Assembly (NCBI GenBank): GCA_023458555.1
Contig: JAEWYS010000005.1
Coordinates: 1-64,000, forward strand
Reading direction: 5' to 3'
Source of the DNA: Bacteroidota bacterium
GTDB taxonomy: Bacteria > Bacteroidota > Bacteroidia > Cytophagales > Cytophagaceae
DNA: 64,000 nt
A program made the position numbers and the translations under genes. A model generated the notes under the pieces. It did not search any database, was not told where the DNA came from, and saw only the letters and a list, made by a program, of their open reading frames with translations. This document shows positions 13,284 to 22,118 of the stretch, piece after piece (the first letter of the stretch is position 1; each line of letters opens with the position of its first letter).

Positions 13284-15614
13284 ATGAAAACATCCAATTT
13301 AGGTTATCCGAGAATCGGTGACAACAGAGAGCTGAAAAAAGCCTGTGAAAGCTACTGGTCCGGAACAATCAGCGAAGGGGAACTGATACATACGGGCAAA
13401 GAAATCCGTCATAAAAACTGGAAGCTTCAGAAGGAGCAGGGAATTGATTTTATTCCTTCCAATGATTTTTCTTTTTACGATCAGGTACTGGACTTTTCGC
13501 TTATGGTAGGCGCTGTACCGCCCCGGTATGCCGGTATCAGAGAAAATCCGGAAAAGTCTGTATGGGATCTCTACTTTGCTATGGCCCGTGGTGTACAGAA
13601 AGCCGGTGATGATGTGGTCGCTATGGAGATGACCAAATGGTTTGATACCAATTACCATTATATCGTGCCGGAGTTTTACAGCGATCAGCAGTTCAAGCTG
13701 CTTACTGAGCTGCCGGTTGATTACTACAAGGAAGCCAGAGCACTGGGTATAGAAACCCGTCCTGTGTTGCCCGGGCCGGTTTCTTATCTTTTGCTTGGTA
13801 AGGTGAAGAAAGGAAGCTTTGATGCGCTGGATCTGCTGCCTTCCCTGCTGGAAGTATATGGTCAGCTATTGCAAAAGCTACAGGATGCCGGAGCGGAATG
13901 GATTCAGATTGATGAGCCTTTTCTGGCGCTGGATCTCACAGATAGAGCAAAAAAGGCTTTCATCGAAACTTATGAAACATTGCGTGAGCGGTTTCCTGCA
14001 TTGAAAATAGTACTGGCTACCTATTTTGAAGGATTGCGCGAAAATGAGGCCTGGGTGGCAAAGTTACCTGTTTGTGCGCTGCATGTGGATCTGGTTCGTG
14101 CTCCGGAGCAACTGGATACGCTGTTGGGACTGATTCCGGACAGGCTGAGCCTGTCGCTTGGTGTGGTGGATGGTCGCAATATCTGGAAAAATGACTACAA
14201 GCGTTCACTGGAGCTGATCCGAAAAGCGGAAGCAGCGCTGGGCGCGGACAGGATTTTTGTGGCACCTTCGTGTTCGTTGCTGCATGTGCCCTGCGATCTG
14301 GATCTGGAAACCAATGAGAAGATATTATCGCCGGAAATAAAGCAGTGGCTGGCTTTTGCAAAGCAGAAACTTAAAGAGCTGACGGAAATCAGACAGCTGG
14401 CAGAAGACAATGGAAATATACATTCTGCTTTGCTGGAAGCTAATCAGAAGGCAATCGAGAAGCGCAGATCTTCTCCGCTTATTCATAACAAAGAAGTGAA
14501 GCAGCGTGTCGGGCTGGTGGATCAGGCCTATTCCAGACGTACGAATGCTTATCCGGAACGTCGTCAGATACAGCAACGCAAGCTGCAATTGCCGATTTTT
14601 CCTACAACCACAATCGGATCCTTTCCTCAAACCAGGGATATACGCCAGCTGAGAGCCAGGCTGAAAAACGGCTCGATCAGTCCGGAAGCGTATGAGCAGC
14701 AGATCCGGGACGCGATCGCGGAGACTGTTCGTATTCAGGAAGAAATCGGCTTGGATGTGCTGGTACACGGAGAGTTTGAGCGCAATGATATGGTGGAGTA
14801 CTTCGGTGAGTTGCTGCAGGGCTATACCTTTACCACCAACGGATGGGTGCAGAGCTATGGCAGTCGTTGCGTAAAGCCTCCGGTTATATTCGGAGATGTA
14901 TACCGGGACAAGGACTTATCGGTAGGATGGACGTCAATTGCCAGCCAGTATACCGATAAGCCGATGAAGGGTATGCTGACCGGACCGGTTACGATGCTGC
15001 AATGGTCTTTTGTACGCGATGATCAGCCCAGATCGGCTACCTGTCTGCAAATCGCACTGGCAATCCGGGATGAAGTAGTGGCGCTGGAAAAAGCAGGTGT
15101 GGCCATTATTCAGATTGACGAGCCGGCGATCCGGGAAGGGCTGCCCCTGCGCAAATCGGATTGGGAAGCGTATCTGAACTGGGCGGTACAATGCTTTAAG
15201 GTGAGCTCCTGTGGTGTGAAGGATGATACGCAGATTCACACGCATATGTGCTATAGCGAGTTTAATGACATTATTGAGCATATAGCGGCTATGGATGCCG
15301 ACGTGATCACAATAGAGACATCGAGATCGGAAATGGAGCTACTGGATGCCTTTGTCAGCTTCCGATATCCCAACGAAATAGGGCCGGGGGTATACGATAT
15401 TCACTCGCCCCGTGTACCGCAGGTAAAGGAAATGGAATATCTGCTGAAAAAAGCGCTGGAAGTACTGCCTGCGGAAAATATATGGGTTAATCCGGATTGT
15501 GGTCTGAAGACCCGGAACTGGCCGGAAACGGAAGCTGCGCTGAAGAATATGGTAGAAGCCGCCCGTCTGATGAGGGATTATGTGAAAAGGGCCAATTTTG
15601 TGATTAATGAGTAA
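13284..15614 (+). CDS. metE: Cobalamin-independent methionine synthase
   Basis: 776 residues from ATG 13284 (MKTSNLGYPRIGDNRELKKACESYW); the open frame reaches a TTG at 13272, but family members begin MxTxxLGxPRIG. The enzyme transfers a methyl group from methyltetrahydrofolate-triglutamate to homocysteine. The N-terminal barrel shows KxxVxGPVSYLLL and the C-terminal catalytic barrel shows TTTIGSFPQT, DVLVHGEFERNDMVEYFGE and the zinc ligands in QIHTHMCYSEF (His-x-Cys) and NPDCGLKTR (Cys). The length is that of full-length MetE. It is followed by a strong terminator and divergent from an Lrp-type gene, thus monocistronic. Confidence 0.98.
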   Translation: MKTSNLGYPRIGDNRELKKACESYWSGTISEGELIHTGKEIRHKNWKLQKEQGIDFIPSNDFSFYDQVLDFSLMVGAVPPRYAGIRENPEKSVWDLYFAMARGVQKAGDDVVAMEMTKWFDTNYHYIVPEFYSDQQFKLLTELPVDYYKEARALGIETRPVLPGPVSYLLLGKVKKGSFDALDLLPSLLEVYGQLLQKLQDAGAEWIQIDEPFLALDLTDRAKKAFIETYETLRERFPALKIVLATYFEGLRENEAWVAKLPVCALHVDLVRAPEQLDTLLGLIPDRLSLSLGVVDGRNIWKNDYKRSLELIRKAEAALGADRIFVAPSCSLLHVPCDLDLETNEKILSPEIKQWLAFAKQKLKELTEIRQLAEDNGNIHSALLEANQKAIEKRRSSPLIHNKEVKQRVGLVDQAYSRRTNAYPERRQIQQRKLQLPIFPTTTIGSFPQTRDIRQLRARLKNGSISPEAYEQQIRDAIAETVRIQEEIGLDVLVHGEFERNDMVEYFGELLQGYTFTTNGWVQSYGSRCVKPPVIFGDVYRDKDLSVGWTSIASQYTDKPMKGMLTGPVTMLQWSFVRDDQPRSATCLQIALAIRDEVVALEKAGVAIIQIDEPAIREGLPLRKSDWEAYLNWAVQCFKVSSCGVKDDTQIHTHMCYSEFNDIIEHIAAMDADVITIETSRSEMELLDAFVSFRYPNEIGPGVYDIHSPRVPQVKEMEYLLKKALEVLPAENIWVNPDCGLKTRNWPETEAALKNMVEAARLMRDYVKRANFVINE

Positions 15615-15652
15615 GTCTCTTTTCGTATTCTTTAAGTACGCTGAATCTGAAA

Positions 15653-15680
15653 AACGCCGGTTGATGCCGGCGTTTTTTAT
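15653..15680. terminator. Rho-independent terminator after metE
   Basis: Arms AACGCCGG (15653-15660) and CCGGCGTT (15667-15674), 6-base loop, then a T-run on the plus strand and an A-run before it, so it can work in both directions. It also serves the convergent membrane-protein gene ending at 15706. Confidence 0.85.
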
Positions 15681-15705
15681 TGGTTATTTTAGTCTGACCA
15701 ATCTA

Positions 15706-16233
15706 TTATCCCATAGAAGCCAGACAGATTATCCAGACCAGAACGCCAATACCCAGAAGTACTTTCTGACGTGTGCTGTAACCCGACTCGGCGACGGTCC
15801 TGTATTCCGTGGCATGCTGCATGGCATGAAGAAGCGCTTTGAAGGCCGGAAGTGTAAACAGGATGCTTATATTGGAAAGCAGCCAGAATGGATCGGGAAG
15901 AAGTCCCAGCAGATCAAATGCCAGTCCGAACACAAACAGCCAGACAGGCGAATAATGTTCCTGATAGTCCTTTTGCCGGGCGTAATGGAGTATGTGTTTA
16001 TAAAGCGGAATCAGGAAGAAAATCCCGAATATGGCCCGGAGAGCCGGGGAGATATCCGGCTGGTCTTTCTGCTGAAAGAAGCGCCATGCCTTGTAGGACC
16101 ACCAGAAGGTATAAAGCCCCATGGTGGCAATAGACAATACAAGAAATTTGCCGGCGCTGATAAGCTTTTGCTCTTCGATTGCTGAGTTGATCAGAGCGGA
16201 GTTCTGTTCCTGTGGTTCAAATACGTTTTCCAT
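15706..16233 (-). CDS. Multi-span membrane protein (DUF4234-like)
   Basis: 175 residues. After a 25-residue acidic N-terminus come about four hydrophobic segments: SAGKFLVLSIATMGLYTFWWSYKAW, ALRAIFGIFFLIPLYKHIL, PVWLFVFGLAFDLLGLLPDPFWLL and LLGIGVLVWIICLASMG. The first one, with 'K-F-x-x-x-x-x-x-T-x-G-x-Y-x-x-x-W-x-Y-K', resembles DUF4234-type small membrane proteins. Function unknown; it stands alone, convergent with metE. Confidence 0.6.
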   Translation of the reverse strand: MENVFEPQEQNSALINSAIEEQKLISAGKFLVLSIATMGLYTFWWSYKAWRFFQQKDQPDISPALRAIFGIFFLIPLYKHILHYARQKDYQEHYSPVWLFVFGLAFDLLGLLPDPFWLLSNISILFTLPAFKALLHAMQHATEYRTVAESGYSTRQKVLLGIGVLVWIICLASMG

Positions 16234-16383
16234 TATGTCCGGAAAATAACTAAAATAAAACCGGGCGGCAAAATAGAAACGGCAGGTTATTACAAATTTT
16301 TAAGGACAAAAAAGCCGGGGGAATACCAGTGAAATTGATAACCTGTAAAGTCAGCAATGTCCCCCCGACGTAAAAAAAATACT

Positions 16384-17325
16384 TTAGATTGAAGCATCAG
16401 TTACTTCAATCTCAGCGATAATCTCTCCTGTTTTTTTGTTAGTATCTGTTATGGCGTAGCATAGTAAAGTATAGATATTGCCGTTTCGGGCAACCATATT
16501 CAGAAAGAGATGGAGATATTCTCCTGCGAATCCAAGATTGTCGGCTACAAGGGAGACATTTTTTACAGATATGCTGATTGCCTGAGTATTCGTCATGAAT
16601 TGGATATATGCAGTGGCAAGGTCCAGCAGGCTACTCATGAGTATGGCCACCGGGAGTGCCGGAAAGTGAGGGAAATGTCCGGCACAATACTGATCCCTGA
16701 TAATGCCAAGTGAGGCAGATGCCTGTTGAGGTGAGCACTGTAGGTCCAGAAGTTCGTTTTTTTTGCGATAAGGATTGGGGCTGCTAAAATCAGGCGCTGA
16801 TTTGTAATGGATTTTGTACAGACGCTCAAAAACCGGATAAGGGATCACATGAAAATAGACTGTTATTTCTGCAATAAGATTATTGTGTTCATCCAGCAAC
16901 CGGCATCTGGCGCCGGCTTCCCGTTTTTCCAGATAAAAACATCTGGCCTGTACTGCAAGGAATCTGCTCGTCGGAGAGATGGCTGCAGCAGACCGGTGAT
17001 ATGTTCCCCTGCTTGCCAGATAAAAATGTTTGCTTTTTACGGGATTGGCAAGAGCGCAGCTTACAGAGCCCAATATAGCCATATGCCTGGATGCTTCGGC
17101 AAAGGAAACAGGGCCGGTTTCGCAGCCTGCCGGCTGTTCGACCTGTACCTTGGCGCTAACGGTCTGATCAGGATAAGTCCTGATTTCGTGGAGCGCAAAA
17201 TAAGGCGGATGCACATCAATCAGTTGCAGAATGGTACTGATGTCTGGTTTCTCACTGGTATTAATCAGGTGCTTGTGTGAATCAGCATATGGGCTGATTT
17301 CCCTAAGAGGCGTTTGTTTTTTCAT
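16384..17325 (-). CDS. Double-hotdog protein, possible acyl-thioester dehydratase/thioesterase-like
   Basis: 313 residues, soluble. The phrase CAGHFPHFPALPVAILMSSLLDLA (about residues 215-238) matches the catalytic region of FabA/FabZ-type hotdog enzymes (GHFPxxPxxPG), but the usual Gly after the Pro is Val here. The N-terminal half (VSAKVQVEQPAGC...GPVSFAEASRHMAILGSVSCAL) looks like another hotdog domain (FaEaxxH). The order and length suggest two hotdogs in tandem, as in acyl-CoA dehydratases and thioesterases. No fatty-acid genes adjoin, so substrate and activity are open. The reading is an inference from these motifs. Confidence 0.45.
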   Translation of the reverse strand: MKKQTPLREISPYADSHKHLINTSEKPDISTILQLIDVHPPYFALHEIRTYPDQTVSAKVQVEQPAGCETGPVSFAEASRHMAILGSVSCALANPVKSKHFYLASRGTYHRSAAAISPTSRFLAVQARCFYLEKREAGARCRLLDEHNNLIAEITVYFHVIPYPVFERLYKIHYKSAPDFSSPNPYRKKNELLDLQCSPQQASASLGIIRDQYCAGHFPHFPALPVAILMSSLLDLATAYIQFMTNTQAISISVKNVSLVADNLGFAGEYLHLFLNMVARNGNIYTLLCYAITDTNKKTGEIIAEIEVTDASI

Positions 17326-17532
17326 AGCTGTGTTGTTTTAGAAATGAATTTTGCTGGTAGGCTTAAGATAGGAAATAAATAAGTCCGCTCAAAGGAATAG
17401 GTGTTTTTTGTTCGAATTAATTATTTGGTATTCATTGTTTTGTGTCGAAAGGGGGCTTGGTCTGGCAGCACGATGGAAAACAATTGCTAACGTCTGGAGT
17501 TGCTTTGATTTAAACTATAAATTCAGATAGCT

Positions 17533-19107
17533 ATGAAGAAAATTTTTACTATTCTATTTTTTTACCTTTTATATACAGGAGTGCTTTCCGCTCAACCCGT
17601 TTCTCTGGGGAGCCTGCAGGGCGATGAAACCTATTTTACCGGTTTCGACGGTAAAGTATACTTTGCTTCCGGATCAGAGATCCTAGTCGCTGATCCGGAT
17701 ATGGGCAATATTGCGGGCTTGCTTACGCTGAGTCAGCCTGTAGTGACGGACAATGGATACTCTAAGCAGTTTCTGAGGCATATTGACAGCTTTTGGGCAC
17801 CCAGATTTCCGGTTGCCGGAGAGTATATCTATTTTCTTACTAAAGCATCTCCGGACAGCATAACGTTGTGGAGAAACCATAAAGACGGAAATACCGCGGA
17901 GGAAATCGGTGTTTTTGATACCATTTATACTTCGGTCGATTTTAAAGGATCGTTGTTTTTTACCGCTAAAAAGAAAGAATATGACTTTCAGGTATGGAAG
18001 GTCGCTGGCGATGGATCAGTATTCCCTGTAAGTGACAGGCCGGCGGGACAAGCCGCCCTCGGTCTTTCATCGGGTAGTCTGAGTGTGGGGGCAGACTCCC
18101 TGTATTTTTCCTACGAAAATCCGGTAACCGGACAATTCGAGCTATTCAAATCAGATGGAACAGCTGTCGGAACCGAATTGATTCATACTTCAGTGTCTAT
18201 TATACAATATCCCACAGAGCTTCTGGGAAAACTGTATTTCGTGACCGGAGGCAGATTATGGAAATACAGCCAGGGCAACTCGGAGGTGATTGTGGAGCCG
18301 CCTTTGGGGATGTATGGCCCGGCTTTTGTCACCAAGGTAAATAATTACCTGATATACGGGATAATGCATGAAATGGACACTTATACACAGTTTTACTCTA
18401 TGGAAAACGGTGAGGGAGAAGGGGAATATATGCATATGAATGCATATTATTACATATATACCCATACTGAAGACAAGCTTATTCTTGTTGATAATATCGA
18501 CTATATGAGTCCCGGTATCTTTTTCAGGACGAATGGAACGCCGGAAGACACAGACAATTTTATGAATTATGGAGATATGTATGTCGCACACCATATGATC
18601 GCAGTCGAAGGGTATCTGTTTTATGGACTTGAGCCAAGCGGATACTCGGAACTTTATCCCAAGTTTCATCTGATGCAGTCGGATCTGAACGGACCGGGGG
18701 TTAAGGTAAGCGATCTTTTTGGCGGAGTTGAAGAGTATCTGATGGTCAACAACTTTGCTTCTTCCGAAGATATCCTGTTTTTTACCACTGCCGATACGGT
18801 AATCGGGCCAAATTCGGCCCCGAAAGAGCTGTTTTACTATCATCCTTCGGATATTATCACGGCTGTCACCAGGTCACAGACTATGGAATGGTCCGTATAT
18901 CCCAATCCGGCTTCGGATCATTGTGTAATCAGGGCGGATGCGAGCGGTACTCTTCAGTTGATGAATGCTGCCGGAAGAGTCGTACTGGAAGTCGCCTTTG
19001 ATCGTATGAATGTGCTGGATATGAGCAGTCTTGAGTCGGGTATGTATTTTGCCAGGCTGATTACCGGTGATAAAATCTCACCCGTACAGAAGATTGTAAG
19101 GAAGTAA
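17533..19107 (+). CDS. Secreted ELWxxDGT-repeat protein with T9SS sorting domain, copy 1
   Basis: 524 residues. Signal peptide MKKIFTILFFYLLYTGVLSAQ. The body carries degenerate repeats of the ELWxxDGTxxGTxLV kind (VTLWRNHKDGNTAEEIGVF, ELFKSDGTAVGTELIHT, IFFRTNGTPEDTDNFM), a beta-propeller-like family. The C-terminal ~75 residues (MEWSVYPNPASDHCVIRADASG...GMYFARLITGDKISPVQKIVRK) are a type A T9SS sorting domain that directs export through the outer membrane and cell-surface attachment or release. A paralogue follows directly. Hairpin terminator at 19124. Function of the body is unknown. Confidence 0.85.
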   Translation: MKKIFTILFFYLLYTGVLSAQPVSLGSLQGDETYFTGFDGKVYFASGSEILVADPDMGNIAGLLTLSQPVVTDNGYSKQFLRHIDSFWAPRFPVAGEYIYFLTKASPDSITLWRNHKDGNTAEEIGVFDTIYTSVDFKGSLFFTAKKKEYDFQVWKVAGDGSVFPVSDRPAGQAALGLSSGSLSVGADSLYFSYENPVTGQFELFKSDGTAVGTELIHTSVSIIQYPTELLGKLYFVTGGRLWKYSQGNSEVIVEPPLGMYGPAFVTKVNNYLIYGIMHEMDTYTQFYSMENGEGEGEYMHMNAYYYIYTHTEDKLILVDNIDYMSPGIFFRTNGTPEDTDNFMNYGDMYVAHHMIAVEGYLFYGLEPSGYSELYPKFHLMQSDLNGPGVKVSDLFGGVEEYLMVNNFASSEDILFFTTADTVIGPNSAPKELFYYHPSDIITAVTRSQTMEWSVYPNPASDHCVIRADASGTLQLMNAAGRVVLEVAFDRMNVLDMSSLESGMYFARLITGDKISPVQKIVRK

Positions 19108-19123
19108 TTTTAACAAGCCTGAA

Positions 19124-19165
19124 ACAGAAAAGGCAGTATGTAAGCGTTCATACTGCCTTTTCTGT
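19124..19165. terminator. Strong hairpin terminator between paralogues
   Basis: A perfect 17-bp stem: ACAGAAAAGGCAGTATG (19124-19140) against CATACTGCCTTTTCTGT (19149-19165) with an 8-base loop, followed by TTTTC. Confidence 0.85.
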
Positions 19166-19238
19166 TTTCAGATGAATAACATTTCTTAGAGCAGTGAGGT
19201 TGCTATGCTTTAACAATCTAAAAAAAACTCAGACATCT

Positions 19239-20822
19239 ATGAAGAAAATTTTTACTATTTTAATTATCAATCTTCTATTTGCCGGATTTCTTTTGGCCCA
19301 ACCTGTTTCTCTGGGTACATTACAGGGCGATGAAACCTATTTCACAGGCTTTAACGGGAAAGTATATTTTGCTGCTGGAAGCGAGATTATGGTAGCTGAT
19401 ACCATTACGAAAAGTATCAGTCTGCTGGCTGTTCTGCCGGAACCTGTGATATCAGATGCTGATTATTCGATAACATATAGCCGGTATCATCGCCCCGGCA
19501 GCGCTGCTTTTATTCCCCGTTTTTCTACAGCGGGAGATTATATCTATTTCCTGACCAAACCGGAGCAGGATAGTGTTACCCTGTGGCGTAATCATAAGGA
19601 TAATGATATCGTAGAGAAAGTAGGGGTTTTTGATACCATTCCGCAAACTGTCGGTTTTAATAGCAGCTTGTATTTCTATGCCGGCAAATCAGGATATGGC
19701 TGGCAGTTTTGGAAAGTAAATGATGACGGGAGCCCTTTGGCTCTGACCAATCTGGCAATTTCGAACCCACAGTATAGCTTTTTGTCCCGGGATATAGTGG
19801 CTGGAGACCAGTATCTTTATTTTGTTATGAGAGATAATGCAAACCAGCAGTATTATCTGTATCAGACGGATGGCAGTGTTGAAGGAACGGTATTGATCAA
19901 AAATAGTCCCGGGCCAGCCTCTTATCTTACGTATTTGAACGGCTCTTTATTTTATAGATACGGTTTTTCTCAGGTCTGGAAATATGCGGATGAGATGCAC
20001 TCTCTGGCTGCACAATCGGATGAGGAATACAGCATAACCTATCTGACTTCCATAAACAATTACCTGATCTATGAAACATCGCTCAATCAAGGTCCGGAAT
20101 CCAATGTATACAGTATAGAGGGCGGAACCGGGCAGTCTGTCGATCTCAATACGGATTCGAAGTATAATACCTTCTTTACGGTAGGAGACAAACTGGTTTA
20201 CTATTCTGAATACGACCACTACCCTAATGATTTTTTCAGAACGGACGGTACCTTATCCGGGACTTCGAATTTTATGTATATGGGCGATCAGGAGATTACC
20301 GGACGTTTTCAGGGTGTAAGCGGGTATATGTTTTATGCGCGCTGGTTTACCTATGGTACCAGTGAATATAGTAATTATGAACTTGTACAGTCCGATCTGA
20401 ATGGTCCGGGTGTAAAAGTAAGCGCTATTTTTGGCGGACCTCAGCAGTACTCTATGGCAAATAATTTTGCTGCTTCTGACGATATCCTGTTTTTTACAAC
20501 CGCGGATAGTGTATTTGACACCACACCATTTCCCCTGGAGCTGTTCTATTATGTACCGGTTGATCCGGTAATTACTGCAACCTCTAAGTTGCAGACTATG
20601 GAGTGGTCGGTATATCCCAATCCTGCTTCGGATCATTGTGTGATCAAGGCGGACGCGAGCGGTACCCTTCAGCTGATGAATTCTGCCGGCAGGGTGGTAC
20701 TGGAAGTTGCCTTTGATCGTATGAATGTGCTGGATATGAGCAGTCTTGAGTCAGGTATGTATTTTGCCAGGCTGATTACCGGCGATAAAGTCTCACCCGT
20801 ACAGAAGATTGTAAGGAAGTAA
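19239..20822 (+). CDS. Secreted ELWxxDGT-repeat protein with T9SS sorting domain, copy 2
   Basis: 527 residues from ATG 19239 (MKKIFTILIINLLFAGFLLAQ, a signal peptide); the open frame begins 45 bases earlier, but that extension would bury the signal. It shares the layout of copy 1, including PVSLGTLQGDETYFTGFNGKVYFAAGSEIMVAD at the N-terminus, VTLWRNHKDND and YLYQTDGSVEGTVLI repeats, and the sorting tail. The last 76 residues differ from copy 1 at only three positions while the centre is much more diverged, so the tails have been homogenised or are under stronger constraint. Hairpin at 20839. Confidence 0.85.
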   Translation: MKKIFTILIINLLFAGFLLAQPVSLGTLQGDETYFTGFNGKVYFAAGSEIMVADTITKSISLLAVLPEPVISDADYSITYSRYHRPGSAAFIPRFSTAGDYIYFLTKPEQDSVTLWRNHKDNDIVEKVGVFDTIPQTVGFNSSLYFYAGKSGYGWQFWKVNDDGSPLALTNLAISNPQYSFLSRDIVAGDQYLYFVMRDNANQQYYLYQTDGSVEGTVLIKNSPGPASYLTYLNGSLFYRYGFSQVWKYADEMHSLAAQSDEEYSITYLTSINNYLIYETSLNQGPESNVYSIEGGTGQSVDLNTDSKYNTFFTVGDKLVYYSEYDHYPNDFFRTDGTLSGTSNFMYMGDQEITGRFQGVSGYMFYARWFTYGTSEYSNYELVQSDLNGPGVKVSAIFGGPQQYSMANNFAASDDILFFTTADSVFDTTPFPLELFYYVPVDPVITATSKLQTMEWSVYPNPASDHCVIKADASGTLQLMNSAGRVVLEVAFDRMNVLDMSSLESGMYFARLITGDKVSPVQKIVRK

Positions 20823-20838
20823 ATGCCTTTATTCAAAT

Positions 20839-20877
20839 AAGACTGTGCAGGAAATGTAAGTTGCCTGTACAGTCTTA
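20839..20877. terminator. Bidirectional hairpin terminator
   Basis: TAAGACTGTGCAGG (20839-20852) and CCTGTACAGTCTTA (20864-20877) pair with one mismatch. It separates the T9SS gene from the convergent end of the siderophore operon at 20905 and could end transcription from both sides. Confidence 0.75.
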
Positions 20878-20904
20878 TTTAATGGATTGCATAAACGGTT
20901 TGTT

Positions 20905-22038
20905 TCAGGCCAGATTAAAAAGTTTGCCGTAATGCTCTTCGATAATCAGGTACGGATCATCTGTGTGTGTTACGTCTCGTATATTGATCAGGCTGGCTTT
21001 GCTCATCATACGCATCATCTGACGGCGTTCACAGGGTACTTTCTGCCCGTTGACATATTTGAATCCGGCTTCGAAAGCGTTTCTTCCATGCGCGCATAAA
21101 TGATTGTTGACAAAGATCAGGTCTCCTGACTCCGGTACGAAATCATTATAAATTAATTTATTGGCTTCCTGCCAGAATGCCATAAGGTTTTGAAGTGCTT
21201 CCGGACTCTGGCAGGCTTTTTCATTGTATATCTGTTCGGCTGCGTCAAAGCGGATAAACGGCCATTTTTTATTTCCATAGAGTATGGGAGTCATTGCTTC
21301 ATAGGCATTACTCTCGTCGATCGAATAGTTGGCATCTTTGGGGCAGCGGTATATAGGCTGAAACAGCTTTTCCATGGTCGGGCTGGTAGCTCCGTGTGAT
21401 CGTATGGAGTACAGGGAGGATGGTACTTCTTCTTCGTTTCGCAGGTAAAGAAAGCTTAGAAAATCCGCGGCATTGAGCAGAAAAGCGTCTTCTGTATGCA
21501 CATACAGATCGGTTTTGGAACCGGAACCGGTTTGTGAATAGGAGAGCTTTTCGTCCGGGATAATGGCATGCATCAGCCCGCCGCCCTGGCGCTGGGCATA
21601 ATACTGTACCGGTTTGGAAGGAACCGCTCCGTGCAGCAGCGAGCATATAAATCCATATCGGGCCAGCTTGCCATAATCAGCCTGCTGCCAGCGGGGAGGA
21701 GTAGGCCCCAGCGCTTTCTGGTCAATATCAACCAGACCTTTGAAGATCACGGCCCCGTACTGACTGGCGGAAAAATCAGTGCCGAAGCGATTCAGTATCC
21801 GTACAATCCGGTCAGGAAGAAACTGAAAAGCATGCAGATGCAGACTGGTAATGTATTCCGGATTTTCGTAATGATCGTAGGCATGCGAAAGAATATCCGC
21901 GATATGATTGATCTGGTTTCGTTCACGCGGGGTGACCTCCACAATCTCAGGTTGCATGGGTGGAGTATTGACAGATTGTATGGTGGATATATCGGTATCC
22001 GTATCTGTGAAAGGCACGGAGTCAGCTTTTATTTTCAT
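20905..22038 (-). CDS. Clavaminate-synthase-like Fe(II)/2-oxoglutarate hydroxylase (probable basic amino acid hydroxylase)
   Basis: 377 residues. The Fe(II) site is visible as H-T-E in DLYVHTEDAFLLNAADFLSFLYLRN (about residue 187) and a distal His in GDLIFVNNHLCAHGRNAFEAGFKYVNGQK, followed by RRQMMRMM, where an Arg would bind 2-oxoglutarate. HxE with NNxxxxHGRxxF is the pattern of the clavaminate synthase/VioC/lysine-dioxygenase (KDO) group, which hydroxylates free or carrier-bound Arg, Lys or related amino acids. It is the last gene of the siderophore operon, 80 bases after the adenylation gene. I infer that it hydroxylates the amino acid activated by the neighbouring ligase/carrier pair, or free lysine. 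The exact substrate is not readable from sequence. Confidence 0.8.
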   Translation of the reverse strand: MKIKADSVPFTDTDTDISTIQSVNTPPMQPEIVEVTPRERNQINHIADILSHAYDHYENPEYITSLHLHAFQFLPDRIVRILNRFGTDFSASQYGAVIFKGLVDIDQKALGPTPPRWQQADYGKLARYGFICSLLHGAVPSKPVQYYAQRQGGGLMHAIIPDEKLSYSQTGSGSKTDLYVHTEDAFLLNAADFLSFLYLRNEEEVPSSLYSIRSHGATSPTMEKLFQPIYRCPKDANYSIDESNAYEAMTPILYGNKKWPFIRFDAAEQIYNEKACQSPEALQNLMAFWQEANKLIYNDFVPESGDLIFVNNHLCAHGRNAFEAGFKYVNGQKVPCERRQMMRMMSKASLINIRDVTHTDDPYLIIEEHYGKLFNLA

Positions 22039-22118
22039 AATGGATGACTTTTTAGAGTTAGTTGGACGATTTTGTCAGTATGTATTTTGAGTTCGGGTAT
22101 AAGTAAATAGCAAAAAGT

